Of a DNA stretch of 11,076 bases, positions 1 through 6,826 are shown one piece after another. The notes beneath the pieces are model-generated. The model made no database searches, was not told where the DNA came from, and saw only the letters and a list, made by a program, of their open reading frames with translations. This DNA comes from Azonexus sp. Its GTDB lineage: Bacteria; Pseudomonadota; Gammaproteobacteria; Burkholderiales; Rhodocyclaceae. Where the stretch lies: contig JAUYQT010000694.1 of assembly GCA_030697085.1 (NCBI GenBank), positions 1-11,076 of the forward strand, given 5' to 3'. Every line of letters starts with the position of its first letter. Positions within the stretch are counted from its first letter, which is position 1. The position numbers and the translations under genes were made by a program.

Positions 1-5
1 GAGCC

Positions 6-650
6 ATGCCCGAGCGCGAAAATAATAGCCTGACTTTCAAGCTGGTCTATTACGGGCCGGCGCAGAGCGGCAAAACTACCAATCTGCTGCGTCTGCATGA
101 TCTGCTTTTGCCTGAACTCAAGGGCGAGCTGATGACGATGGAAACGAAGGATGACCGGACCTTGTTTTTCGATCTGTTACCGCTGGGTTTTCGCGCCCCT
201 TCTGGTCTCTTGATCAAGTTTCGCCTGTTTACCGTGCCGGGGCAGGTCGCCCATGACGGCACGCGCAAGGCGGTTTTGTCGCGGGCGGACGGCATCGTTT
301 TTGTCGCCGATTCATGTCGTTCACAAGAAACCAATAATGCCGAATCTTTCCAGAGCCTGGCAGAAAACTGCCATCGTGTTGGTCTGGATTTCGAACATTT
401 GCCCCTCGTTGTTCAGTTCAACAAACGCGATTTATCGACCGCCGTGCCGGAGGCCGAAATTCGCGAGCGTTGGTCGGCCGCACCCTGGCCGCTGGTTTTT
501 GCCGTGGCGCTCAACGGCCAGGGCGTCGAGGCCAGTTTTGAGGCCTTGTTGCGTGCCTTGTATCGCCACCATGTTGATGTTCTGGCGTTGGCTGCGGTCC
601 ACGGCCTGAATGAGGCAAATTTTGTCGCCGGGGCGCTCGGGCGGCGATGA
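6..650 (+). CDS. MglA-like small Ras-family GTPase
   Basis: Predicted cytosolic GTP-binding switch protein of 214 residues. The P-loop GPAQSGKTT is at residues 17-25. A switch-I-like stretch DDRTLFFDLLP lies at 49-59, and its R51 matches the catalytic-finger arginine position known in MglA proteins. The switch II motif is TVPGQ (76-80) instead of the usual DxxG; this TxPGQ form is the hallmark of the bacterial MglA subgroup. NKRD (139-142) gives guanine specificity. Family members set cell polarity and the activity of type IV pilus motors in gliding and twitching bacteria, usually with a Roadblock (MglB) GAP. No MglB is seen here, but only 5 bases precede the start, so one could lie upstream. 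The stop overlaps the kinase start as ATGA, so the two are probably translationally coupled. The upstream edge is cut, so an earlier start cannot be fully excluded, but the length suits the family. Confidence 0.9.
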   Translation: MPERENNSLTFKLVYYGPAQSGKTTNLLRLHDLLLPELKGELMTMETKDDRTLFFDLLPLGFRAPSGLLIKFRLFTVPGQVAHDGTRKAVLSRADGIVFVADSCRSQETNNAESFQSLAENCHRVGLDFEHLPLVVQFNKRDLSTAVPEAEIRERWSAAPWPLVFAVALNGQGVEASFEALLRALYRHHVDVLALAAVHGLNEANFVAGALGRR

Positions 651-1855
651 GTGATTTCGCCTTCGATCACGAGTGGCATCTCGGCGAACTGCTTGATGCC
701 ACGGCGCTGGCCCGGCTTGGCCCGGCCTTGAGCCAATTATTGCCAGCAGATCTGGCGATTCTGGATTTCGACGAGCGATTGCTGTGGGGCGTGCTCGCCC
801 CGAATGCCCGGCGCCAGCCTTTGGTGCTGGAGCTTGAAGCGATTGGTTTTGTCGCCAGTGCGGCCGCCAGCCCACCGGTGCTGGACAGTTTGGCTCAACT
901 GCTGACCACTTTGCTGCGCGCCGAGTTGCGCTTCAAAATGGCCTCGACGCTGCACCTTGCCGCGGTAGCTGAGGATTTTGAATCGCTGAAACGCGAGCAT
1001 GCCCGGCTGCTTGAATCTGAAATGCGTTACCGCAAGCTTTCCGAAGAGCTGGAAGCTCGTGTCAAGACGCAGGTGGCGCAGTTGGAAGAACGCCAGCAAA
1101 TGCTCTATGAGGCTGAAAAACTCGCCTCGGTCGGCCAGCTCGCGGCCGGTATGGCGCATGAAATCAATAATCCGCTCGGTTTTGTCCGCAGCAACCTGAG
1201 CACTTTCAAAATCTATCTGGCTCAATTTTCCCAACTCAAGGCCCGGTTGGCTGAAGGCAATGCGGCCTGGGCGGCGCTTGATCTCGATTTTACGCTCGAG
1301 GATGGCGTCGATCTGCTCGCCGAGAGCGCCAAAGGGATCGACCGGATTGCCCGTATCGTTAGTGATTTAAAGGGCTTTTCCAACGTTGACCGCGCCACTG
1401 AGGAATTTGCCGATATCAACACCTGTTTGCGCCATGCCGTCAGCGTGATCGAAGGTCAGTTACCGCCGGGCATCAGCCTCAAACTCGATCTTTTACCCTT
1501 GCCCAACCTGGTTTGCCTGCCGGGGCATTTGAATCAGCTTTTCTTCAATATTTTGCAGAATGGCGTGCAGGCGATTCAGGATGCCGGGCGGCCTGGCGTG
1601 GTTCGCATCAGTAGCGCGGCCGATGATGCCGGGATAACGGTGCAGATTCATGATGACGGGATCGGCATGGGGGCAGCGCAGCGCGAGAAGGCTTTTCAGC
1701 CTTTCTACACGACTCGCGCCGTTGGCGCGGGTGCCGGTTTGGGGCTGTCGACGGCGCACAATATCGTGCTGGCGCACAGTGGCCGTATCGAAATTGACAG
1801 TCAGCCGGATGTCGGCACGACGCTAAGTATTTTTTTCCCGATTCCCCATGGCTGA
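647..1855 (+). CDS. Soluble sensor histidine kinase, orthodox HisKA/HATPase type
   Basis: A 402-residue two-component kinase. Residues 1-110 form an N-terminal region I do not recognise, which may be the sensor. Residues 110-158 are strongly charged and heptad-like, a likely coiled-coil signalling helix. The H box AAGMAHEINNPLGF carries the phosphoacceptor H171. The ATPase domain has an N box (NILQNGVQAI, N301 and N305), G1 (DDGIG, 336-340), an F box (FQPFYTT, 350-356) and G2 (GAGLGLS, 362-368). All catalytic motifs look intact. No membrane segment or signal peptide is visible, so it should sense an internal cue or a protein partner. It has no receiver domain of its own. Its natural target is the receiver-ATPase fusion encoded next, whose start codon overlaps the end of this gene by 8 nt. 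The start overlaps the GTPase stop by 4 nt. The kinase assignment is very safe; the pairing is inferred from context. Confidence 0.94.
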   Translation: MSDFAFDHEWHLGELLDATALARLGPALSQLLPADLAILDFDERLLWGVLAPNARRQPLVLELEAIGFVASAAASPPVLDSLAQLLTTLLRAELRFKMASTLHLAAVAEDFESLKREHARLLESEMRYRKLSEELEARVKTQVAQLEERQQMLYEAEKLASVGQLAAGMAHEINNPLGFVRSNLSTFKIYLAQFSQLKARLAEGNAAWAALDLDFTLEDGVDLLAESAKGIDRIARIVSDLKGFSNVDRATEEFADINTCLRHAVSVIEGQLPPGISLKLDLLPLPNLVCLPGHLNQLFFNILQNGVQAIQDAGRPGVVRISSAADDAGITVQIHDDGIGMGAAQREKAFQPFYTTRAVGAGAGLGLSTAHNIVLAHSGRIEIDSQPDVGTTLSIFFPIPHG

Positions 1856-4088
1856 TTACGCCAGCCTGTTCACCGGTAAAACCGCTGCACCGCAAGCGCC
1901 GGCGACGCATTTGACGCCGCCGAAGTATCGCCTGCTGCTGGTCGATGATGAGTTGGGTATCGTCAAGGCACTGACCCGTGTTTTCCGCCAGGAGAATTAC
2001 GAGGTGATGATCGCCGCCAGCGGTAAGGAGGGGCTGGAACGCCTGGCTGAGGGGCCGGTGCATCTGGTGATCAGCGATTTCATGATGCCCGGCATGAACG
2101 GCGCGCAGTTTCTGCATGAGGTGAAGCTGCGCTCGCCGGAAACCATCCGCATCATGCTGACCGGGCAGGCCAATACTGATGCGGTGATGGGGGCGATTAA
2201 CGAAGGCGCGGTCTATAAGTTCATTCTCAAACCGTGGAACGATGACGATCTGCGCGTCACTGTGGCGCTGGCGCTGGAGCAGTTCGATCTGATCGCCCGC
2301 AACAAGGTGCTGAAAACTGAAAATGCCCAGAAGGCGAAGGAAATTTCGGCGCTCTCAAAGCTGGCGGCAACGCATCGCAGTCGCCTCGGCATCATGCTGC
2401 ACAAGAAAAATCTGCTCTCGTCCGCCCAGTTGCAAGAGCTGAGTCTGCTTCAGGAGCGCCGCAAGGAGCCGCTGATTGCGCTGCTGCTGGAAAAAGACTG
2501 GGTTAATGAGCGACACATCCGTGATCTGCTGAAGAAGGACATGCTGATCGAGGAGGTGCAGTTGCCGGAGTTTCGCGTCGATCCGGTGTTGGCCGAATTG
2601 ATCCCGCACAGCTTTTGCCAGCGTCAGCTGGTCGTGCCGCTCAAACTCGACGGCAAGCGGTTGCTGCTCTGCATGGCCGACCCGCTTGATGAGGGTTTGA
2701 TTGACGAAGTGCGTTTCACTGCCGGCCTCGACCTGAATGTCGTGACTGCCAACATCGAGGCGATCCGCAAAAAAATTGATGAAATTTATGGCACTGGTAA
2801 TGTCGATTTCAAGGAGCTGGAAAGTATTGTTGGCTCACCCGACCCTTATGAAGGGATCGAGATTGTCATTGAAGATGACGACATCACCCGGCTTGAAGAT
2901 TTGCTGCGCGATACCGAGTCGCCACCCGCGATCCGTATTGCCAACGCGATCATCGTTGAGGCCATTCGGCTAGGCGCTTCGGATATTCATATTCAGCCGC
3001 GGACAAAAAGTGTGGTGGTGCGCTACCGGATCGATGGCGTATTGATCGACAAAATCCATATTCCGCACCAGATGCACCAGTCGCTGGTTTCGCGCTTGAA
3101 GATCATGTCGGAGCTTGATATTTCCGAGCGCCGTCGGCCGCAGGATGGGCGGATTACGGTGAAAACGCCGATGCGGATGGTCGATCTGCGCATTTCCACC
3201 TTGCCGACGATCAATGGTGAAAAAGTCGTCATGCGGATTCTTGACCGTAATTCGGCAGTGCATGGCCTCGACAAGCTGGGTTTTTCGCCATTTGATCTGG
3301 CCCGCGTTAACGACATGGTGGCGCGGCCACAAGGCATCATTCTGGCTACCGGGCCGACCGGCAGCGGTAAGACAACAACGTTGTATTCGCTGTTGCAGCA
3401 CGACGCGACGCCGGAAAAAAATTACGTCACGATCGAAGATCCGGTCGAGTATTACCTCGATATGGCCGGTCAGGTGCTGGTCCGCGAGAAAATTGGCCTG
3501 ACTTTCCCGAATATTCTGCGCGCCCTGTTGCGGCAGGACCCGGATGTCGTGCTGCTCGGCGAAATCCGTGATTTTGAAACGGCCGAGGTCGCCTTTCATG
3601 CGGCGCTGACGGGGCACCTGGTCTACTCAACCTTGCACACCAATTCGGCGATTGCCACCATTGCCCGCCTGTTCGACCTGGGCTTGAAGCCATATGTCGT
3701 GGCGACGGCGTTGGAGGGCATTATTGCCCAGCGTCTTGTTCGCCAGGTTTGCCCGCTTTGTCGTGAAGAAGTTGCGGTCGATAAGGTCTTGCGTGATCGT
3801 TTGGGTCGCGCTTTTGCCCCGATTGAGCGCGTCTACCGCGGCAAAGGTTGCAGCAATTGTCAGGGCAGTGGCTATAAAGGGCGGGTCGGGTTGTATGAAG
3901 TTTTGACTCTGGATGACGAGTTGCGTGACCGTATCGGCGGCGGCGCCAGCGTGCTCGAAATTCGCAAGGCGGTGCGCCAAAAAGGATTGCGCGGCATTGC
4001 CCATCACAGTGTTGAAAGAGTTCAGGCGGGGGCGACCAGCCTGGAAGAAATATTGAGAGTGCTCGGACCTCAGGCCGGCGAGGATTGA
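1848..4088 (+). CDS. Response-regulator receiver fused to PilB/GspE-type assembly ATPase
   Basis: A 746-residue fusion. Residues 27-145 are a CheY-like receiver with acidic pair D33/D34, phosphoacceptor D77 (ISDFMMPG), T105 and K128 (LKPW). A charged helical linker (about 150-175) follows. An N-terminal GspE/MshEN-like domain (about 176-310) comes next, then a full type II/IV secretion ATPase. That ATPase has Walker A GPTGSGKT (502-509), an Asp box (VTIEDPVEY, 527-535), Walker B (PDVVLLGEIRD, 565-575), a His box (LTGHLVYSTLHTN, 587-599) and a tetracysteine zinc site C635/C638/C668/C671. PilB proteins are usually about 565 residues, so the receiver accounts for the extra length. Such ATPases are cytosolic hexamers that drive pilus or pseudopilus polymerisation. 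No ribosome binding site precedes the ATG, and the gene starts inside the kinase gene, so coupled translation is likely. No pilin or platform gene is in the window, so whether it serves a type IV pilus, MSHA pilus or type II secretion is unresolved. Confidence 0.93.
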   Translation: MADYASLFTGKTAAPQAPATHLTPPKYRLLLVDDELGIVKALTRVFRQENYEVMIAASGKEGLERLAEGPVHLVISDFMMPGMNGAQFLHEVKLRSPETIRIMLTGQANTDAVMGAINEGAVYKFILKPWNDDDLRVTVALALEQFDLIARNKVLKTENAQKAKEISALSKLAATHRSRLGIMLHKKNLLSSAQLQELSLLQERRKEPLIALLLEKDWVNERHIRDLLKKDMLIEEVQLPEFRVDPVLAELIPHSFCQRQLVVPLKLDGKRLLLCMADPLDEGLIDEVRFTAGLDLNVVTANIEAIRKKIDEIYGTGNVDFKELESIVGSPDPYEGIEIVIEDDDITRLEDLLRDTESPPAIRIANAIIVEAIRLGASDIHIQPRTKSVVVRYRIDGVLIDKIHIPHQMHQSLVSRLKIMSELDISERRRPQDGRITVKTPMRMVDLRISTLPTINGEKVVMRILDRNSAVHGLDKLGFSPFDLARVNDMVARPQGIILATGPTGSGKTTTLYSLLQHDATPEKNYVTIEDPVEYYLDMAGQVLVREKIGLTFPNILRALLRQDPDVVLLGEIRDFETAEVAFHAALTGHLVYSTLHTNSAIATIARLFDLGLKPYVVATALEGIIAQRLVRQVCPLCREEVAVDKVLRDRLGRAFAPIERVYRGKGCSNCQGSGYKGRVGLYEVLTLDDELRDRIGGGASVLEIRKAVRQKGLRGIAHHSVERVQAGATSLEEILRVLGPQAGED

Positions 4089-4137
4089 AAATCGACGCGT
4101 TTGTCTGGAGCTGGTTTTTCAGCCTGATGCCACCGCC

Positions 4138-5286
4138 TTAAAGACCCAGAAAATCACCAACTTCTGTCGATTGAGCCATTGTGTCGGCATAGCCGAGATC
4201 GATCAGTGCCCGTGTATAAGGCTTTTCAAAGAGTAGATAGCTGGTCAGCGCCCCACCGCGGCGGTTCATTGCACCAACGCCGCTGAGCATGAGTTTGATC
4301 GCCCAGGGCAGGGCGGTGGCATGTTCGGCGGCAATCCGGTCGAGACGCTCGGAGGGGGCGATGATCAGGGTTTTGATCGGACGCAGGGGAATTGTCGACT
4401 GCGCGCGAATCTCGGGTGGAATCGAGGATAGCGTCTGATTTATCCGCTGCATGCGTTCGATGTCGACTTCCAGGCTATCAAGAAAAATGCTGGAAAGTGC
4501 ATGGCCGGCGATTTGCGCCAGCGAGGGGTGGGATTCGACCCTTTGCCGCTCAAGATGCTCGTTTTTTCGACTGCTACCCACGATCAGTACCCGTTCGGCA
4601 CCGAGGTGAATGGCCGGCGAGATGGGTGCCAGCTGGCGCATTGAGCCATCGCCAAAATATTCGCGGTGAATGCGGGCCGGTGGAAAAACGAAGGGAATGG
4701 CGCTCGAGGCGAGCAGGTGCGGCACGGCGATTTTTGAACGGATGCCGATGCGTTGGACACGTCGCCAAGGGTGGGCGGAGGCGTGGCCCTGAAAAAAGCT
4801 GATGCTTTCTCCCGACTCATAACCGGATGCGGTAATGCTCACCGCGTGCAGGGCACCTTTGGCAATGGAGCGTTCAATGCCGCTGAAATCGAGATTCCGG
4901 GTTAATAAGTCGCCCAGTGGCGAGTTATCGAGCAGCGAACGAGGCGGGTTGCGAATGAGCCAGCCGGCGACCAGTAGCGATAGCCAGCGGGCACCCGATG
5001 CGCCAATGCCCATGGGGTCGGCGCGGTAGATGTCGCCAGCATGCATGTTGCGCCAGACGCCAGCCAGAATGGATACCGCCTTGCCAAAATTGTCGGCCAG
5101 GCAAGCAATGCCGGCCGCATTGATGGCGCCGGCCGAGGTGCCGCAGAGAATGGGGAACGGGTTGCGGCGCCGGTCGCTGGAGAGTTTGGCAACGGCCAGC
5201 AGGAAGCCGACCTGATAGGCGGCACGGGCGCCGCCACCGGTCAGGATGAGTGCAGTTCGCAGGTTTGTCGGGGAAGCGTTAGTCAC
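4138..5286 (-). CDS. Patatin-like phospholipase family protein
   Basis: A 382-residue predicted serine acyl hydrolase of the patatin fold, acting on phospholipid or acyl-ester bonds through a Ser-Asp dyad. The oxyanion-hole motif GGGARAAY is at residues 17-24. The nucleophile elbow GTSAG (49-53) gives S51. The catalytic aspartate is D213 in FGDGS, where most relatives have DGG or DGA. No signal peptide is visible. The C-terminal 100 residues go beyond the core domain and are not recognised. The start is GTG; there is no purine-rich ribosome binding site in front of it, but a short ORF with a strong one overlaps it (see 5279-5356), so coupled translation may set expression. A well-formed promoter lies at 5407-5435. 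The gene converges on the receiver-ATPase gene with a 49-bp gap in which I see no strong terminator. The family call is firm; the substrate is unknown. Confidence 0.9.
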   Translation of the reverse strand: MTNASPTNLRTALILTGGGARAAYQVGFLLAVAKLSSDRRRNPFPILCGTSAGAINAAGIACLADNFGKAVSILAGVWRNMHAGDIYRADPMGIGASGARWLSLLVAGWLIRNPPRSLLDNSPLGDLLTRNLDFSGIERSIAKGALHAVSITASGYESGESISFFQGHASAHPWRRVQRIGIRSKIAVPHLLASSAIPFVFPPARIHREYFGDGSMRQLAPISPAIHLGAERVLIVGSSRKNEHLERQRVESHPSLAQIAGHALSSIFLDSLEVDIERMQRINQTLSSIPPEIRAQSTIPLRPIKTLIIAPSERLDRIAAEHATALPWAIKLMLSGVGAMNRRGGALTSYLLFEKPYTRALIDLGYADTMAQSTEVGDFLGL

Positions 5287-5356
5287 GGGCGGTCATGAAT
5301 GACATGTTGCCAATCCAGCCGTTGCGGTCAGCTCTCTGACTTATGTATGCGTTCAT
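5279..5356 (-). CDS. Possible 25-codon leader ORF overlapping the phospholipase start
   Basis: An ATG-initiated ORF of 25 residues (begins MNAYISQRAD, ends MTARD). The ribosome binding site AAGGGG at 5361-5366 (minus strand) is 4 nt from the ATG. Its TAA stop lies 5 nt inside the GTG-initiated phospholipase gene, in another frame, giving an 8-nt overlap. The downstream GTG lacks its own ribosome binding site, which is the usual setting for translational coupling. The peptide resembles nothing I recognise. It could also be the remnant of an earlier N-terminus, or chance. Confidence 0.35.
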   Translation of the reverse strand: MNAYISQRADRNGWIGNMSFMTARD

Positions 5357-5368
5357 TTTTCCCCTTGT

Positions 5369-5390
5369 TCCGGTGTCTCGCCGGATTTTT
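5369..5390. other. Small hairpin in phospholipase leader
   Basis: The arms TCCGG (5369-5373) and CCGGA (5381-5385) enclose a 7-nt loop, and TTTTT follows on the plus strand. On the minus strand it falls in the predicted leader just ahead of the short ORF ribosome binding site. On the plus strand it resembles a weak intrinsic terminator, yet no plus-strand gene ends here. Its role is unclear. Confidence 0.3.
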
Positions 5391-5406
5391 GTGTCGTGGC
5401 AAGCGC

Positions 5407-5435
5407 AGTATAGGGGGATATTTTTTTTCGCTCAA
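5407..5435 (-). promoter_or_regulatory. Sigma-70-like promoter for the phospholipase gene
   Basis: On the minus strand, TTGAGC (5435-5430) and TATACT (5412-5407) are separated by exactly 17 nt, a close match to the housekeeping consensus. The spacer holds an A8 run and a C5 run. The queD TGA stop codon (5434-5432) lies inside the -35 hexamer, so the phospholipase can be transcribed independently even though it follows queD on the same strand. The expected transcript start is near 5400, giving a leader of about 115 nt. Confidence 0.6.
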
Positions 5436-5884
5436 TCGAGCCGGGTGCGAAGCGCGTCAGCCCAGCAGTTGGGCGTTTCGTAAAGACGAACCTGATGCAG
5501 TTGAAGGTGATTGCCGTAAGTGTCGCGGTAGACCGCGTCCAGGCATTCAAAAGCAATGCGTGCCAGGTTTTCGGCTGTTGGCACACGGTCGAGAATGACG
5601 GTTTTGTGATCGGGCAAGGAGGCGAGAAAGTCGACAATCAGCTGGTCGCCAGCAAAGGCGAGAAACGCATGATCCCAGGCATCGACCAGGTGTTGCTTGG
5701 CGAGATCCTTGACCTGCGAAAAGTCCATCACCATGCCATTGGCGGCATCGCCCGATTTGTCGATCACGCTGCCCGAGAGGGTGATCTCGATGGTGTAGCG
5801 ATGCCCGTGCAGATGGCGGCACTGGCTTTTATGATCGGGGATGCGGTGCCCGGCATCGAATTCCAGACGGCGGGTGATAAACAT
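5432..5884 (-). CDS. queD: 6-carboxy-5,6,7,8-tetrahydropterin synthase
   Basis: A 150-residue cytosolic enzyme of the PTPS/QueD family. It converts 7,8-dihydroneopterin triphosphate to 6-carboxytetrahydropterin, an early step towards preQ0 and the tRNA base queuosine. The zinc histidines are H13 (DAGHRIP) and H26/H28 in CRHLHGH. C22 in that same CxxxHGH motif is the catalytic cysteine that marks QueD-type enzymes. D71/H72 (WDHAFLA) and E105 (PTAEN) fit the conserved active-site positions, and YE at 135-136 fits the pterin-anchoring glutamate. It is somewhat longer than the E. coli protein (about 120 residues), with an insertion around residues 35-50 and a short C-terminal extension. The start is ATG, 44 bp from the divergent radical SAM gene, and a perfect TATAAT lies 29 nt upstream. 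No other queuosine gene is seen in the window. Confidence 0.92.
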   Translation of the reverse strand: MFITRRLEFDAGHRIPDHKSQCRHLHGHRYTIEITLSGSVIDKSGDAANGMVMDFSQVKDLAKQHLVDAWDHAFLAFAGDQLIVDFLASLPDHKTVILDRVPTAENLARIAFECLDAVYRDTYGNHLQLHQVRLYETPNCWADALRTRLD

Positions 5885-5913
5885 GGGCGCAATGCTCTTC
5901 GGAAGGGGCGAGG

Positions 5914-5919
5914 ATTATA
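5914..5919 (-). promoter_or_regulatory. Candidate -10 box of queD
   Basis: A perfect TATAAT on the minus strand, about 30 nt upstream of the queD ATG. The -35 region at the expected spacing (TCGGTG, 5942-5937) is poor. The hexamer overlaps a TATACA on the plus strand (5916-5921) that could serve the divergent radical SAM gene. Confidence 0.5.
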
Positions 5920-5928
5920 CAATGCGGC

Positions 5929-6765
5929 ATGCTCACCACCGACGATCACCGCCGCGATAGCGCCGGCCTGCTTTATGTTTATCCGGTCATCTCACGCCGC
6001 GCTGGCGGCGTTTCGATCGGCATCAACCTCAACACCAATAACGCTTGTAACTGGGCCTGCCTTTACTGCCAGGTTGAAAATCTGACACGTGGCGGTCCGC
6101 CACCGATTGACCTGGATCGTCTCGAACGTGAACTGGTGAGTTTTCTGGATGATGCGTTGAACGGTGATTTCATGCTGCGCCAGGTGCCACCGGAAGCGCG
6201 TCAATTGAAGGATATTGCCTTTTCCGGTAATGGCGAGCCGACCAGCGCGCCGGAGTTTTCTGAGGCGGTTGAGCGGGTCGCTACTGTGTTGGAACGCTTC
6301 AATCTGCGTGGAAAACTGTTGGTTCGCCTGATCACCAACGGCAGCTTGCTGCATCGTTCCGAGGTGCAGCGCGGCATTAAATTATTGGGCGAGATGGGCG
6401 GTGAGGTCTGGTTCAAGATCGATCGTGTTGAAGCGTCCGATGTTGCCGAGATCAACGGCATACCACTTCTGGCCGAGAAAATTTTCCGTCATCTGGAAAT
6501 TTGTGTTGGCCTGGCGTCTACCTGGGTGCAGACCTGCTGGTTCGCGCTGGATGGGCTGGCCCCGGATGCTGCGGCGCGAGAAGCTTATTGCGCATTATTG
6601 AAGCCCCTGGCCGGGCAACTGGCGGGTGTTCATCTTTATGGTTTGGCGCGGCCCTCGATGCAGCCTGCTGCGCTACGTCTTGGTCGTTTGTCAGCGGTCG
6701 AACTGACCGCTTTTGCTGAAGAGATAGAAGGAAAAACGGGCATTCGGGTGATGGTTTCCCCGTAA
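5929..6765 (+). CDS. Radical SAM protein of unknown substrate
   Basis: A 278-residue protein with the radical S-adenosylmethionine cluster motif CNWACLYC (C40, C44, C47; CX3CX2C), which binds a 4Fe-4S cluster and cleaves SAM to a 5'-deoxyadenosyl radical. GNGEP at 100-104 is the conserved GGEP-type SAM-binding element. The overall look is of the broad COG0731-like group of Fe-S oxidoreductases, whose members include uncharacterised bacterial proteins. It lies back to back with queD, but it is longer than typical QueE and has GNGEPTS in place of the TGGEP usual there, so I do not call it queE. There are no auxiliary-cluster cysteine groups that I can see. The start is ATG; the best purine-rich sequence (GAGGA, 5910-5914) is too far away for it and suits an out-of-frame ATG at 5922. 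The substrate and pathway are not known from the sequence. Confidence 0.85.
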   Translation: MLTTDDHRRDSAGLLYVYPVISRRAGGVSIGINLNTNNACNWACLYCQVENLTRGGPPPIDLDRLERELVSFLDDALNGDFMLRQVPPEARQLKDIAFSGNGEPTSAPEFSEAVERVATVLERFNLRGKLLVRLITNGSLLHRSEVQRGIKLLGEMGGEVWFKIDRVEASDVAEINGIPLLAEKIFRHLEICVGLASTWVQTCWFALDGLAPDAAAREAYCALLKPLAGQLAGVHLYGLARPSMQPAALRLGRLSAVELTAFAEEIEGKTGIRVMVSP

Positions 6766-6787
6766 TGCCCATTGCTGCGGTCAACCG

Positions 6788-6817
6788 TGAAATTTAGCCG
6801 AATTCGGCTAAATTTCA
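6788..6817. terminator. Perfect 30-bp palindrome between convergent genes, likely bidirectional terminator
   Basis: A perfect inverted repeat centred on GAATTC, with half-site TGAAATTTAGCCGAA. It sits 22 nt after the radical SAM stop and 9 nt after the minus-strand HTH gene stop. In RNA it gives an AGCCG/CGGCT stem flanked by A-rich and U-rich arms on both strands, as expected for a bidirectional intrinsic terminator. On the plus strand TGTTTTT follows shortly after. A dimeric regulator operator is the alternative. Confidence 0.6.
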
Positions 6818-6826
6818 GACTGTTTT

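Noticed and set aside
2970..3617. Long antisense open frame (215 codons) opposite the ATPase gene
   Set aside because: It lies wholly inside a gene with intact catalytic motifs. The translation has no recognisable domain and is what a GC-biased antisense frame produces.
5929..6765. Calling the radical SAM gene queE because it neighbours queD
   Set aside because: It is longer than usual QueE and carries GNGEPTS where QueE has TGGEP; neighbourhood alone is not enough.
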